Source: Apostichopus californicus
Lineage: Eukaryota; Echinodermata; Holothuroidea; Aspidochirotida; Stichopodidae
Reading direction: 5' to 3'
DNA length: 20,592 bases
Assembly (NCBI GenBank): GCA_020650975.1
Contig: JAIPMN010014583.1
Span: 1-20,592, forward strand
The position numbers and the translations under genes are program-made. The notes beneath the pieces were generated by a model that ran no database searches, had not been told where the DNA came from, and was given only the letters and a program-made list of their open reading frames with translations. This document shows, piece after piece, positions 1 through 8,731 of this stretch (positions are counted from its first letter, which is position 1; every line of letters begins with the position of its first letter).

Positions 1-1023
1 ATGATACCTTTTTAGGTTGGTCACCAAGGCACCGTGTGCAATTCTCCATGCAAGATCACGGAGCCTGCAACCATTCAGCCTTGAATGCACCGAACGCCAT
101 ACTTCGGCATGACGTCCCTGTACAAAAATTGCATTGAAGGCCCTATCCCGCAACGAACTGTGAACGAGGGCCGGCTGTGACAGGTCAACAGGGGGCAACT
201 CAATCAGAGCGGAGCAAATGACACGCACCACCCTGTTTGGAGTACTACTATGCGGTTCTCTGTTGCTAAACAGCGCTGGGACCCATCGACGCAGGTGCAA
301 ACCGCCCCAAAAACGTACAAAATATGAACAAGGCAACCCTGGGTCAGTTACCGCTTCAAACAACTGCTTAAATAACAAAAGGTAAATTTACTTCCCAGAT
401 GAACCACCCCTAACCCACCCTTCTCCAGTTTTGGTACATTACCGCCCTTTTGACAAGCTCTGTACCACCCGACCAAATAAATGAAAATATCTCTCCAACC
501 GCACCAGGACACGACGCGGAATTGGATACACCGCGCCCGGGAACCACAAGATGGGCGAAACAAAACGATTAATTACGGTGACTTTCCGTAGGATCGAAAG
601 CCAGCGGGTGCCAAAGGTTTCGAGCCTGCTCTCAAGTACCTCAGCCCTCTCGTTCCAGGTTACATGACAAGGTGCATCGCAGGCGAACCATATACCATTA
701 ATTTTGATATTTTTATCCGACCACGATGCACCGAATGGTAAGTCTCTGTATCTCCAGCTACCAAGGCGAATGTCTTTTCCGGTTTCAACTGCCCCGGTAG
801 CTCTCTCAAAGGTAGGTAAATCCTGCGAGAGGGCACGAAAGGAGCCCAGACTCGAAACAACACACGTGACGTCATCTGCATATTGAACGCATTTCACTTT
901 GGCACCCCCTGGCACAACGAATGGAACAAGTCTTGAGTCCCTTTCCAAAAGACGAGAGAGGGACTCGCTAAACAAAACAAAGTAATGGAGACAGAAGGCA
1001 CCCCTGGCGCACCCCCCTCTCCA
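1..1023 (-). pseudogene. Tx1-like LINE reverse transcriptase, C-terminal part, broken
   Basis: This is the back half of a non-LTR retrotransposon reverse transcriptase, which would copy element RNA at a nicked target. Reading leftwards from about 1020, a degraded RT segment (RGGCARGAFC, where RG-RQG-PLSP is usual) leads into QYADDV, whose YADD catalytic motif lies at 871-882. The thumb and connection follow, with KGGLGVVHLGSKF near 380-430. The frame then stays open to base 1 with RDLAWRIAHGALVT, a C-terminal motif I associate with Tx1/L1-type LINEs. The frame shifts near 440 and back near 375, so no intact protein is made. The upstream RT half is missing here but resumes at about 6516 beyond the Copia element, so Copia seems to have landed in this LINE. 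The clade is tentative; that it is LINE RT is fairly secure. Confidence 0.72.
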
Positions 1024-1294
1024 CGTTAAAGTGTGAACCAGGATGCCTTTTATAAGCTACCGTACTTGTGTAACAGGTCTTGTGGAATTCCTGGATTCCC
1101 GGATGAAAACATGTGCTCTGTGTGATCATATATAAAGCTCGCATAGTGTGTAGTGTTATATCGTAGAACGTGTGAGATAACCTTTGTACAGTATTGCAAG
1201 GTAGCGAATAAAGACAGCAATCGTTAAAGTCAGATGAAATTCTCCATCGTTCTTTTTATCCTTCGTCACGATGTCATTCACCGATAATTTCACA
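1024..1294 (+). repeat. Copia 5' LTR
   Basis: Matches 6239-6515 almost base for base from GTTAA(A)GTGTGAACC to TCATTCACCGAT. The first base is C where the 3' copy has T, so the expected TG end has mutated. The right end is set at TTTCACA (1288-1294), which gives a CA end directly against the primer site. Compared with the 3' copy it holds 8 extra bases near 1098 and lacks 24 bases near 1194; both indels lie between 4-base direct repeats (ggat, gtat). It contains a TATATAAAG box (about 1129) and AATAAAG (1207). The ATG that opens gag (1271) lies inside its end. Confidence 0.85.
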
Positions 1295-2150
1295 GGTTAT
1301 GGGCCCAGTGCCTCAACTGGAAGGTGGAACAGGCTATATTTCGACGGAGATGAAAACAGATATGAACAATGGTAAGTAAAGTTTCTAGGCTACCTAAAAC
1401 TGAAGAAGCTGAAGGAGACCATATTGCTGCCAGCCAACTCCGACCCATTACCCGATGGCTTTGCCGGGAAGAACGAGGAGGCATACGCAGAATTGATCCA
1501 GTTTTTAGACGATCGAAGTCTATCCCTAGAAATGAGGGGTGCAGTTGATGATGGGCGTGCCGCCTTAAAAATTTTGAGAGACCATTATGCAGGATCGAGT
1601 AAGCCACGCATCATAAGCCTATACACCGAGTTAACCTCGTTAGTCAAAGGAGTCGACGAGAGCGTTACCGACTACATCCTACGGGCGGAAAAAGCCGCCA
1701 CGGCGTTCAATAACTCAGGTGAGACTGTAAGTGATAGTCTTCTAATTGCAATGATTTTAAAGGGGCTACCTTCCCAGTATAACTTATACTGCCGTTCGTC
1801 GAAGTGGTTACCCATAGTGACAAAGAAGTCACATTTCAAGAATTTAAGGTCATGTTAAGAAGTTACGAAGAGACGGAAAATGCACACAAAACAGAAGATG
1901 ATAGTGTCTTTAGGACAGTGTGAAACACACATATTCAAGGTGTGAAATGTTACTCATGTGGGAAGTACGGCCATATTTCTAGAAACTGTCCTGTAAGTGG
2001 CAAAGCAAGCAGGCCTAATGTTACGGGTACAGAAAGGTGGAAGACCTCCAAGTTGTGGTGCAACAACTGCAAGAAATCAAACCACACTGACAGGACATGT
2101 AGGAGACAAAAGACTAATGTGAAGAAGGCTAATAATGATGTCCCACAATG
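1271..2150 (+). pseudogene. Copia gag (UBN2-type capsid plus two CCHC zinc knuckles), broken
   Basis: Gag packages element RNA into virus-like particles. The likely start is ATG 1271, inside the LTR end (MSFTDNFTGYG); the frame passes through the primer site to LYFDGDENRYEQW, a conserved gag start. A TAA at 1373 follows. The frame resumes at once with VKFLGYLKLKKL and runs through the capsid-like region (RAEKAATAFNNSGETVSD, MILKGLPSQY). It shifts near 1800, after which the correct frame reads DKEVTFQEFK. A TGA sits near 1930. Two CX2CX4HX4C knuckles follow: CYSCGKYGHISRNC at 1948-1989 and CNNCKKSNHTDRTC at 2059-2100. The frame is lost again near 2140 before protease. Many Copia gags have a single knuckle; two are visible here. 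Confidence 0.85.
1295..1308 (+). promoter_or_regulatory. Copia primer-binding site, initiator Met tRNA half-molecule type
   Basis: GGTTATGGGCCCAG follows the 5' LTR directly. It is complementary to the anticodon stem-loop region of metazoan initiator tRNA-Met (CTGGGCCCATAACC), not to a tRNA 3' end. Drosophila copia is known to prime from such an internal, cleaved initiator tRNA, and its primer site is nearly the same sequence. The site also lies within the gag reading frame here. Confidence 0.85.
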
Positions 2151-2342
2151 ATGACACCCATTCCTTTGCTTTCAAGCTGGACTGCGATCCCCAACAAGAA
2201 AAAAATTGTCACATGCTTCTGGTGGACTGCGGATCTACAAGCCATATTATAAATGATGAATCCTGTTTTATGTTAAGACCCGGATCTCTCAATCCCAATG
2301 GCAGCAGGGACCCAAGCACCAGCCCACCAAGTTACCTTAAAA

Positions 2343-2411
2343 CTGTGAGACGGAGAGAGGAAAAACAGTTTAGTTTTGCTTGTTGTAACAATAAAGCACA
2401 TGTAATTCAAT
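2343..2411 (+). repeat. 69-bp direct repeat, copy 1 (in the Copia insert)
   Basis: Runs from CTGTGAGACGGAGAG to CATGTAATTCAAT. It matches 3020-3088 with three mismatches and no gaps, 608 bases apart. TTACC occurs just upstream of both copies. It could be the terminal direct repeat of a small LTR-like element, or a duplication scar. Confidence 0.85.
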
Positions 2412-3019
2412 CTGATATAATAAAACAATAACTACGCAGTCTCACTTTAAACCTAACTGCATATTTCGATAATATAATTCAATACACAACAATACAATCA
2501 ATCAGGAAGGCTGTAAATACTTCTATCTGGATCATCTCGGGGAATCCCCTACTTTTGTTACTAAGCAATGACGTCACCCCTCATGATAGTTCTAACGACC
2601 CAATGTACACGCTATAGCCCATTCATAACGCTAGGTCACTGAGCAACTTTACGTACAAAGAAATTACCTAAAATGTCACATCTACGGCATCCTGATACAT
2701 ATGATATACTATTATTAACAACATCAAGAAATAAATCACTTTTGTACTGATATGACTCGTGTAAATTATGATTTTCTACCACTTATCGAACTTTAACGAC
2801 AAACAATTGTTATGCGAATATACGTAGGCCTAAGATAACACAGACATATCCTACATGCAAACCTGACGGTCTCGTTTATAACGAATATTAACTCTTATGT
2901 ATCGATGGCAAATCTAGACCATCCGTCATAATGAAACACTTTTAATAACGACAAATATTTAATCAACAACCTAGTAATACTTTCATATTCACATGAAAGG
3001 GAATTAAGCATCATCTTAC

Positions 3020-3088
3020 CTGTGAGACGGAGAGAGGAAAAACAATTTAGTTTTGCTTCTTGTAACAATAAGGCACATGTAATTCAAT
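3020..3088 (+). repeat. 69-bp direct repeat, copy 2 (in the Copia insert)
   Basis: Second copy of the repeat at 2343-2411, in the same orientation, with three substitutions. A short purine stretch (GAAAGGGAATTAAG, about 2996) lies before it. The flanks beyond the repeat differ completely from those of copy 1. Confidence 0.85.
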
Positions 3089-3427
3089 AGCTGGGGCTCC
3101 GCCCACTATACGCGCTATTGAACGCCAAAACAAACAACAAAATGTTGGGTAGGGCACCGCTAATCATACCCATAACAGTTAGTTTTGACCATTCCTTCGA
3201 GCCAAAGGATCATGTTATTGAATTAGCGGATGGAAGACGTGAAACCGGTGTTGCAGAGAAACGTGGTGAAGCAAGGCTAAAGTTTCAGGACAAAAATGGT
3301 CAAAGTGCTGATGTAACATTGTCAAATGATCTGTGCATACCAAGCTACCCTCAAAGTATTTTCTCGGTGCGAGCTGCTACCGAAAGTGGTGCAACTGTAA
3401 TTTTCAGCAGGGATGACTCCAAGTTAA

Positions 3428-4406
3428 TTGCCCCCTGATGGTACAGTATTTAAAATTTTCCAACATGGTCGATTATATTACATCAATGTTTTTCGAAATG
3501 CTAGTGGTAATGTTGATTTTGTTAATGTAACTCGCGATCTCAATACGTGGCACTGTATATTGGGCCATTGTAATGTGTCTGATGTGATGAGGCTAGAAAA
3601 TAACGTTGATGGTATGAAAATAGGCTGAAAGAAAAATTTTGTATGTGAACCTTGCATTATGGGAAAGAAAACTTTGGCTAAAAGTACTGCTCCTAGAAAA
3701 AGAGCAAAGTCAATCCTTGAGCTGGTCCATACAGATCTTGCGGGACCGATAACCCCCACAGCAAAGGAGGGCATTAAGTATGCCATAACATTCACTGATG
3801 ATTATTCCGGTGTAATCTTCCCGTACTTCTTAAGGCAAAAGTCAGATAGTACACAGGCACTTGATAAATTTATGGCAGATGTGTCACAGTTCGGTAATGT
3901 AAAATGTATGAGAAGTGAAAATGGGACGGAATTCATGTGTAAAGAGTTCCAAGATGTACTTCTCAAAAATAAGGTCAAACATGAAACAAGTGCCCCATAT
4001 TCTCCACACCAGAATGGCACGGCAGAACGTGGTTGGAGAACTCTTTGAGATGGCTCGTTGCATGTTACTCGAGTCAAAGTTACCTAAATCTATGTGGACT
4101 TATGCCGTTATGACTGCTGCATATGTACGTAACAGGTGCTACAGTAGTCGCATTGAGCAAACTCCATTCTTTCTATTCACTGGTGAACAGCCAAGTGTGA
4201 AAAACATGCATATATTTGGCACTGATTGTTATTGGTATGACCATGGGCAGAAGGGAAAATTAGATGCTAGATGCAGAAAGGGAAAATTTGTTGGATATGA
4301 TAGGAATAGCCCAGCCTATCTTGTGTATCACCCTGAATCTACCATTATCAAAAGATACCATTTACTGATCTTTATGAAAGTCAAAGTGTACCTAATGTTT
4401 CAGTAA
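3428..4406 (+). pseudogene. Copia integrase, broken and with a changed catalytic residue
   Basis: Integrase joins the DNA copy to the genome. The HHCC zinc-binding segment reads WHCILGH then CEPCIMGK, with a TGA at 3626-3628 between them. The catalytic core opens with HTDLAGP (first Asp) and FTDDYSG. The second position reads RSENGTEF, where the family has S-D-N-G-T-E-F; the codon at 3917-3919 is GAA (Glu) instead of an Asp codon. The third acidic residue is present in HQNGTAER. A frame change at about 4048 splits the core from EMARCMLLESKLPKSMW, and another near 4355 breaks the C-terminal part (GKFVGYDRNSPAYLVY). Both the frame breaks and the Asp loss would inactivate it. Confidence 0.87.
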
Positions 4407-6162
4407 CTGATGATGATTTGGCCGTTGATCAAAATGATGACAGTCAACTTAATGTTGGCAAACAAAATGTGAAAGAGACAGTTGGCCAACCTGTGTTATC
4501 ACCTGAAGGTAGCACAAATGCTAGGAAACGTTACCCTGAACGTGTACGGTCTACACCGAAATATTTGGATGATTTTGTTGCTGGTGAGGATGTTAAGCAA
4601 GTAGTTGAAGATAAACTAAGTTGCAATATTGATTATTGTTACAGGGTATTATTTAATGTTCCCGAAGTATATGAGGATGCCATCTCAAGCCCTGAGTCCC
4701 CTATGTGGCAAAGAGCCATGGAAGAAGAGATGCAATCTCTTACTGAGAAATGATACTTTCACCGTTACCAACTTGCCAGAGGGTAGGCAGATAGTGGGTG
4801 GAAAATGGGTATATACCATAAAGGAAAACCCTGATGGATCTACTAGACACAAGGCTAGATATGTAGCCAAAGGTTTCAGTCAAGTTGCAGTTGTAGATTA
4901 CAATGAAACCTTTGCCCCGACCGCAAAGATGACCTCAGTTAGAATGTTAATGCAACTAGCTGTGGAGTACAATCTAAATGTACATCAACTTGATGTGAAA
5001 ACCGCATACCTAAATGCACCCAGGCTTTGAGGTTAAATCAGGTAATAATCTTGTATGGCGCTTAAACAAATCTTTGTATGGACTTAAACAAAGCGGCCGT
5101 AACTGGAACTGTATGATACATGAATGTCTTGTTAATAAAGGTTTTGTTCAATCACAATGTGATCCCTCTGTATATATATATTGAGTGCTGACAAAGGTAG
5201 GGCTATACTACTTGTTTGGGTTGATGATATCTTACTTGCAACTAACAATGATGATCTGTTGAATTCTGTAAAACAGTTCTTGAAGGTAAAATTTCAAATG
5301 ACTGATTTAGGGAAACTGTCGTATTTTTTGGGAATCAAGTTTGAGTTTGGTGATGGTGTTGTCACAATGAATCAGGGCAACTATCTGAAGAAAATTTTAT
5401 GCAAATTCAGAATGGAAGACTGCAAACCACATGGCACACCAAGTGAACCCAAGTTAAGTTTTCAGAGGGAGGTGTAGTTGAGAATGAATATCTCTATCGG
5501 CAAATGATTGGCTCATTGATTTACTCAATGGTCTGTACGAGACCCGACAAAGTTATCCCAGTATCTGACTAAACCAACTGTTGAACATCATACTTGTGTT
5601 AAACATGTGCTAAGGTATGGCTAAGGTATGTGCTATGTAAGGCACCTTAGATCACAAATTATCTTTTCACACGTCAGCCAGAGGTCTTAAGTTAGTTGGT
5701 TATTTCGATGCTGACTAGGGCTCTTCTGAGGACAGGAAGAGTACCACTGGTCACTGCTTTTATTTAGCTGACAATTCATCACCCATATCATGGAAGTCTA
5801 AAAAGCAGCAATCTGTAGCACTTTCGTCATGTGAGGCAGAATATGTTTCAATGGCTGCCGCAACCCAAGAAGCTTTGTCACTACTCCAGTCTCTTAGGGA
5901 GATAGACAAAAACTCACAGTATGAAAGATGCATTTTGTATGGCGATAATCAAGGCGCTTTAGCTCTCGCTAAAAACCCAGTATGTCATCAAAGAACCAAG
6001 CACATTGATATAAAATATCATTTTGTGAGATCCTAAGTACAAAATGGAAAGATCGAATTGATATATGTACCTACAGAAGATAATGTAGCTGATATTTTTA
6101 CTAAGTCTCTGAGTAAGAGCAAGTATAAACATTTTGAACCCAACCTTTTTGGGCTTTTGTAA
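4356..6162 (+). pseudogene. Copia reverse transcriptase and RNase H, broken
   Basis: This part copies the element RNA and removes the RNA strand. A linker leads to the RT start (WQRAMEEEMQSL, near 4708). The frame changes near 4750, then GGKWVYTIKENPDG, KARYVAKGFSQ and HQLDVKTAYLNAP (motif A) follow. About ten codons seem missing at 5030 before GFEVKSGNNLVWRLNKSLYGLKQS. After another frame change comes VWVDDILLA, with the DD pair at 5223-5228, then YFLGIKFE. A break near 5477 precedes YRQMIGSLIYS. RNase H begins at YFDAD with a TAG (5716-5718) where Trp is usual, followed by SWKSKKQQSVALSSCEAEY, GDNQGALALA and RTKHIDIKYHFVR. TAA at 6034 interrupts the tail, which ends at TAA 6160-6162. Confidence 0.9.
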
Positions 6163-6229
6163 ACTACCATAACTATTGATACCGTATTAACTAACTGTGT
6201 TAAGCTCTGTTGTTGATGCATTTTGGTTC

Positions 6230-6238
6230 AAGTGGGGG
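6230..6238 (+). promoter_or_regulatory. Copia polypurine tract
   Basis: AAGTGGGGG sits directly before the TGTTAAG start of the 3' LTR. This is the usual place and form of the Copia plus-strand primer. Confidence 0.75.
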
Positions 6239-6515
6239 TGTTAAGTGTGAACCAGGATGCCTTTTATAAGCTACCGTACTTTTGTAACAGGTCATGTGGA
6301 ATTCCTGGATGAAAACATGTGCTCTGTGTGATCATATATAAAGCTCGCATAGTGTGTAGTGTTATATCGTAGAACGTGTGAGATAGCCTTTGTACAGTAT
6401 ACATTCGTTGTGCAGCTCTTGTATTGCAAGGTAGCGAATAAAGACAGCAATCGTTAAAGTCAGATGAAATTCTCCATCGTTCTTTTTATCCTTCGTCACG
6501 ATGTCATTCACCGAT
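6239..6515 (+). repeat. Copia 3' LTR, right end apparently lost
   Basis: Starts with intact TGTTAAGTGTGAACC after the polypurine tract and matches the 5' LTR through CATTCACCGAT (6515). The 5' copy continues for nine more bases to TTTCACA, but here the DNA switches to LINE sequence (a KWI codon run on the minus strand). The 3' LTR therefore lacks its terminal bases. It retains 24 bases near 6397-6420 that the 5' copy lost. Confidence 0.83.
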
Positions 6516-6645
6516 CCATTTACGAAAATTTGGGTGCAACTGAAACGTCTCCAATACATTCATTAAAAAACCACGATCCTCCATTTCAAGGCCTTGTTGC
6601 TGTGGCTGTGGTCGTACATGCGCAACTTTGTGACGAGTACACGAG
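6513..6645 (-). pseudogene. Tx1-like LINE reverse transcriptase, motif A region, broken
   Basis: On the minus strand, reading from about 6640 down to 6513, a frame gives NKALKW, which resembles the KAFDR part of RT motif A. The next frame gives EDRGFLMNVLETF then HPNFRKWI, matching the FL-x-VL-x-FGF-x-P-x-F-x-x-WI block that follows motif A in LINE RTs. A one-base frame change separates them. It ends exactly at the Copia 3' LTR. In orientation and domain order it is the missing upstream portion of the LINE at 1-1023. About 25 codons expected between KWI and the next RT block are found on neither side. The assignment rests on a short match. Confidence 0.5.
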
Positions 6646-6971
6646 AGATGACTGATGCTGTAAGTGATGCTGTTATACATTATGCCCACAAGACAACAAG
6701 ACACCTTGGTAATGTAACTTAAAATGACGTAATGGTTTTGAATTTTAATTATTCCGGTAAGTTTATAGCAATATTAAGTCTTGCAATCCTGTAGTATTCC
6801 TAATTATGTATTTCATTGCTGTACGTAGTAAAGTGCTAACTAGCTCGTACAGTATCTCTTATTTTCTTACATCGATTGTTAAGTATAATACGAAATGGTT
6901 GCCATACTTTTTGTGTGGCAGTTGGGCAATAAATCAGTAGTAGATATGGATTCTTCATTAATTACAATTAG
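6646..6971. other. AT-rich stretch without a recognised gene
   Basis: Presumably residual LINE sequence followed by an intron of the HECT-like gene downstream. It ends in the acceptor TTAATTACAATTAG (6958-6971). I found no upstream exon or start codon that I can support. Confidence 0.4.
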
Positions 6972-7061
6972 GTGAAATCATCTGGCAAAGATATCGTGCC
7001 ACCAGGGTGGTGAAGACTGCAAATGAAGAACTAGCAGAAGCCATGTCATCTCAGCAGCAAG
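6972..7061 (+). CDS. HECT-like gene, exon a
   Basis: Flanked by acceptor AATTAG and donor AAG|GTTTGT. It begins with two bases of a split codon and ends with one. The frame reads EIIWQRYRATRVVKTANEEL then AEAMSSQQQ, a charged, probably helical stretch. The leftover G joins CA of the next exon to make Ala, so the phase fits exactly. It is one piece of the gene spanning 6972-10666. Confidence 0.6.
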
Positions 7062-7728
7062 GTTTGTGATCAGTAGTAGCTTTTAAGATGCCACGGTCGT
7101 TGGCATGTGTCCTGCAGAGTGACAGTGACAGTAACTACTTCCAACGTGCTATTCGCTGTGCTTTTTACGTGCAAAGAAAACGGACACGGACCAAAGGTCA
7201 ACAGAACCAAAAACAATCTGTCTGTAAAACAACCAGCACAAACAACCACCTGTAAAAAAAACAACAAAAACCAAACTGAAACCACACACACAAAGCTCTC
7301 ACTAACGTAGCGTTTAACGTGACGTGAAAAGGACACGGACCCAAAGGCCAACAGAAGCGAGAAAAAAAAACAGTACAAACCGACCCCAAAAAGTCAACTC
7401 CAAACCACAAACACAAACAAAAACCCAACCCATATAATGTAACGACCACATAACCTCCACACCTAACAACTAATTACTCACTCCAAATTTCATCCGGGGA
7501 ACGCAGTCCCGATATTAGACGACATGCCTTTTGGGGTACCCCTCATCCCATTCACATTAAGGGTGACGAGGGATAATGTGTCCGGTGTCATTACCTGGTG
7601 TAATATTAACTTACATGATATGACATGTGTTGGTAGATCCTATCGTTTGTTGAAAAGATCCATATGGTTGTTAGATTTCTTGGGTCTGAAAGGAAATTAG
7701 TTCATTTAATGGAAAATTTTGTTTTTAG
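7062..7728. other. Intron with an A/C-rich duplicated segment
   Basis: Bounded by GT (7062) and TTTTTAG (7728). From about 7100 to 7450 it is strongly A and C biased on the plus strand. It contains two imperfect copies of a segment around GGACACGGACC(C)AAAGG (7177-7216 and 7327-7366), 150 bases apart. The long open frames there on the minus strand are Phe/Cys/Leu-rich by-products of this bias. Confidence 0.6.
7177..7366 (+). repeat. Imperfect direct repeat, about 150-bp period
   Basis: The words AAAACGGACACGGACCAAAG and AAAAGGACACGGACCCAAAG each continue into (G/C)CAACAGAA. Upstream, both copies have a TTTA-ACGTG-like word (TTTTTACGTG, TTTAACGTGACGTG). The copies have diverged. Confidence 0.65.
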
Positions 7729-7975
7729 CAACAACTGAAGCTGAAATCATAAACAGATATACTACTACATCGCTGCAACCTTCTCCATCTGCTATAATTC
7801 CATCATCTACACCCAGTCCCACAGTTCTTTCACATATGCCTACTATATCCACAACTAGGATGGCTTCAACATCTGGTCATCAGAATACTTACTCCAATAT
7901 TAGATCATTGCCATCCACCTCTGTATCACACCGAGGCACTACACATTATGAAGATGACGAGGATCTCTCATACAG
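7729..7975 (+). CDS. HECT-like gene, exon b (Ser/Thr/Pro linker)
   Basis: Acceptor TTTTGTTTTTAG, donor TACAG|GTACT. It encodes about 82 residues: TTEAEIINRYTTTSL, then a low-complexity Ser/Thr/Pro region, ending in the acidic THYEDDEDLSYR. The middle is probably disordered. The last two bases (AG) are completed by the first base of the next exon to give Arg. An acidic block before a UIM is common in this family. Confidence 0.65.
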
Positions 7976-8626
7976 GTACTAAGCAACAGCACATACAAAT
8001 GCATACTTTTTTATTGATGAATGATCAACTAATAATGCAAACCAATAAAACATGAATGAGCAAATAATTTTCTGCTGGATTGGGATTCCACCCTGTCAGC
8101 TCAGTGTATCCTGCTTTGTTCAATTTTCTTGCTAATTTCCTAATGAACTTTCATTGCTCTTTTCATGCTTCTTCAAATAAGAGATTCATTTATGCTGCCA
8201 TAAAGATGTGATGTATCCAGCTGTTATTTTCTTCAAGTAAATATTCCAATGTGATATTTTGGAGCAACTTTGAGAGGCCATTTTATAGCACCTTACAACA
8301 ACTATGACTAACATACAGTTTTTGGAAATGGACAATGCGACGATTTTTAGTGGGCAGATCATTTAAAACCTTTCGACATCTACATAAGAGGTATTATAAT
8401 CTGTTTGAGATCAACTGCAGATTACGTTCATGTGATATACTTATATAAAAATGTCCAAAATCTCCAATAAGAAGGAACACTTCAGCTATTACATTCCTAA
8501 AAGATGCAGCTTATTACATCTTTGATGGGTTACATTTTACAAAGGTGCTCATTTTGTTTGTGCATTGATATAATTACTATGATAGAATATTTGTAATTCA
8601 TACTTCTCAATTATTTTGTTTTTAAG
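7976..8626. other. Intron, nothing recognised
   Basis: AT-rich, from GTACTAAG to TTATTTTGTTTTTAAG. No repeat or reading frame of note was seen. Confidence 0.6.
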
Positions 8627-8731
8627 GTCATACCTCCAAGATTGCATCGATGTGAACGATATAGCAGATACAGACTTGGAAGAAGAAGCACAACTCAATC
8701 GTGCAATTTCTGAAAGCCTTGAAACTTACAG
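8627..8731 (+). CDS. HECT-like gene, exon c (ubiquitin-interacting motif)
   Basis: Acceptor TTTGTTTTTAAG, donor TACAG|GTATCC, with both ends in the same codon phase. It reads SYLQDCIDVNDIADTDLEEE followed by AQLNRAISESLETY. The stretch EEEAQLNRAISESLE (about 8679-8725) fits the UIM pattern of an acidic run, Leu, Ala-Ile-x-x-Ser-Leu and a final acidic residue. A UIM is a single helix that binds the ubiquitin Ile44 patch. UIMs directly before HECT domains occur in G2E3-like proteins of fish and invertebrates. This is the clearest functional motif of the gene. Confidence 0.75.

Larger units (their letters stand above)
2272..3186. mobile_element. Unidentified roughly 0.9 kb insertion inside the Copia protease
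   Basis: The DNA between the two protease halves has no reading frame related to Copia and is AT-rich in the middle. It carries a 69-bp direct repeat, but its outer ends show no terminal inverted repeats that I can see, and no clear target duplication. GTTA occurs on both sides (near 2272 and near 3179), which is too short to rely on. A non-autonomous element or a composite of two insertions is likely. The exact ends are uncertain by about 15 bases. Confidence 0.6.
2135..3438 (+). pseudogene. Copia aspartic protease, split by an insertion
   Basis: The protease would cut the Gag-Pol polyprotein. Its catalytic motif DCGSTSHII (DSG/DCG type) begins at 2225 and continues to NDESCF at about 2268. 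The family's next block, FDHSFEPKDHVIELADG, appears only from about 3187, in a different frame. About 0.9 kb of foreign DNA therefore lies between residues that are adjacent in relatives. The right part continues through RRETGVAEKRGEARL and CIPSYPQSIFSVRAA to about 3430, where the frame changes before integrase. The broken domain cannot function. Confidence 0.8.
1024..6515 (+). mobile_element. Ty1/Copia LTR retrotransposon, near full length but dead
   Basis: An LTR retrotransposon with Copia gene order: LTR, primer site, gag with zinc knuckles, protease, integrase, reverse transcriptase, RNase H, polypurine tract, LTR. Integrase lying before RT separates it from Gypsy elements. The LTRs differ at four aligned bases plus three indels. 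The coding region carries stops at 1373, about 1930, 3626, 5716 and 6034, frame changes near 1800, 2140, 3430, 4048, 4355, 4750, 5180 and 5475, and a likely deletion near 5030. About 0.9 kb of unrelated DNA sits inside the protease. No target-site duplication is visible. The family could be GalEa-, CoCoCo- or Hydra-like, but I cannot place it without a tree. Confidence 0.9.

Noticed and set aside
704..886. Open frame on the plus strand across the LINE RT
   Set aside because: It lies opposite the YADD-bearing RT frame and resembles no protein.
2284..3152. Helitron reading of the Copia insert (A|TCTCTC start, CTAA|T end)
   Set aside because: There is no hairpin before the CTAA end, and such short end motifs occur by chance.
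6549..6553. CTCCA near the 3' LTR as target duplication of CTCCA at 1019-1023
   Set aside because: It lies about 34 bases beyond the LTR end and inside LINE codons; a chance match.
7070..7449. Phe/Cys/Leu-rich open frames on the minus strand, membrane-protein-like
   Set aside because: They come from an A/C-rich repeat within an intron; the two frames largely repeat one another because the DNA is duplicated.
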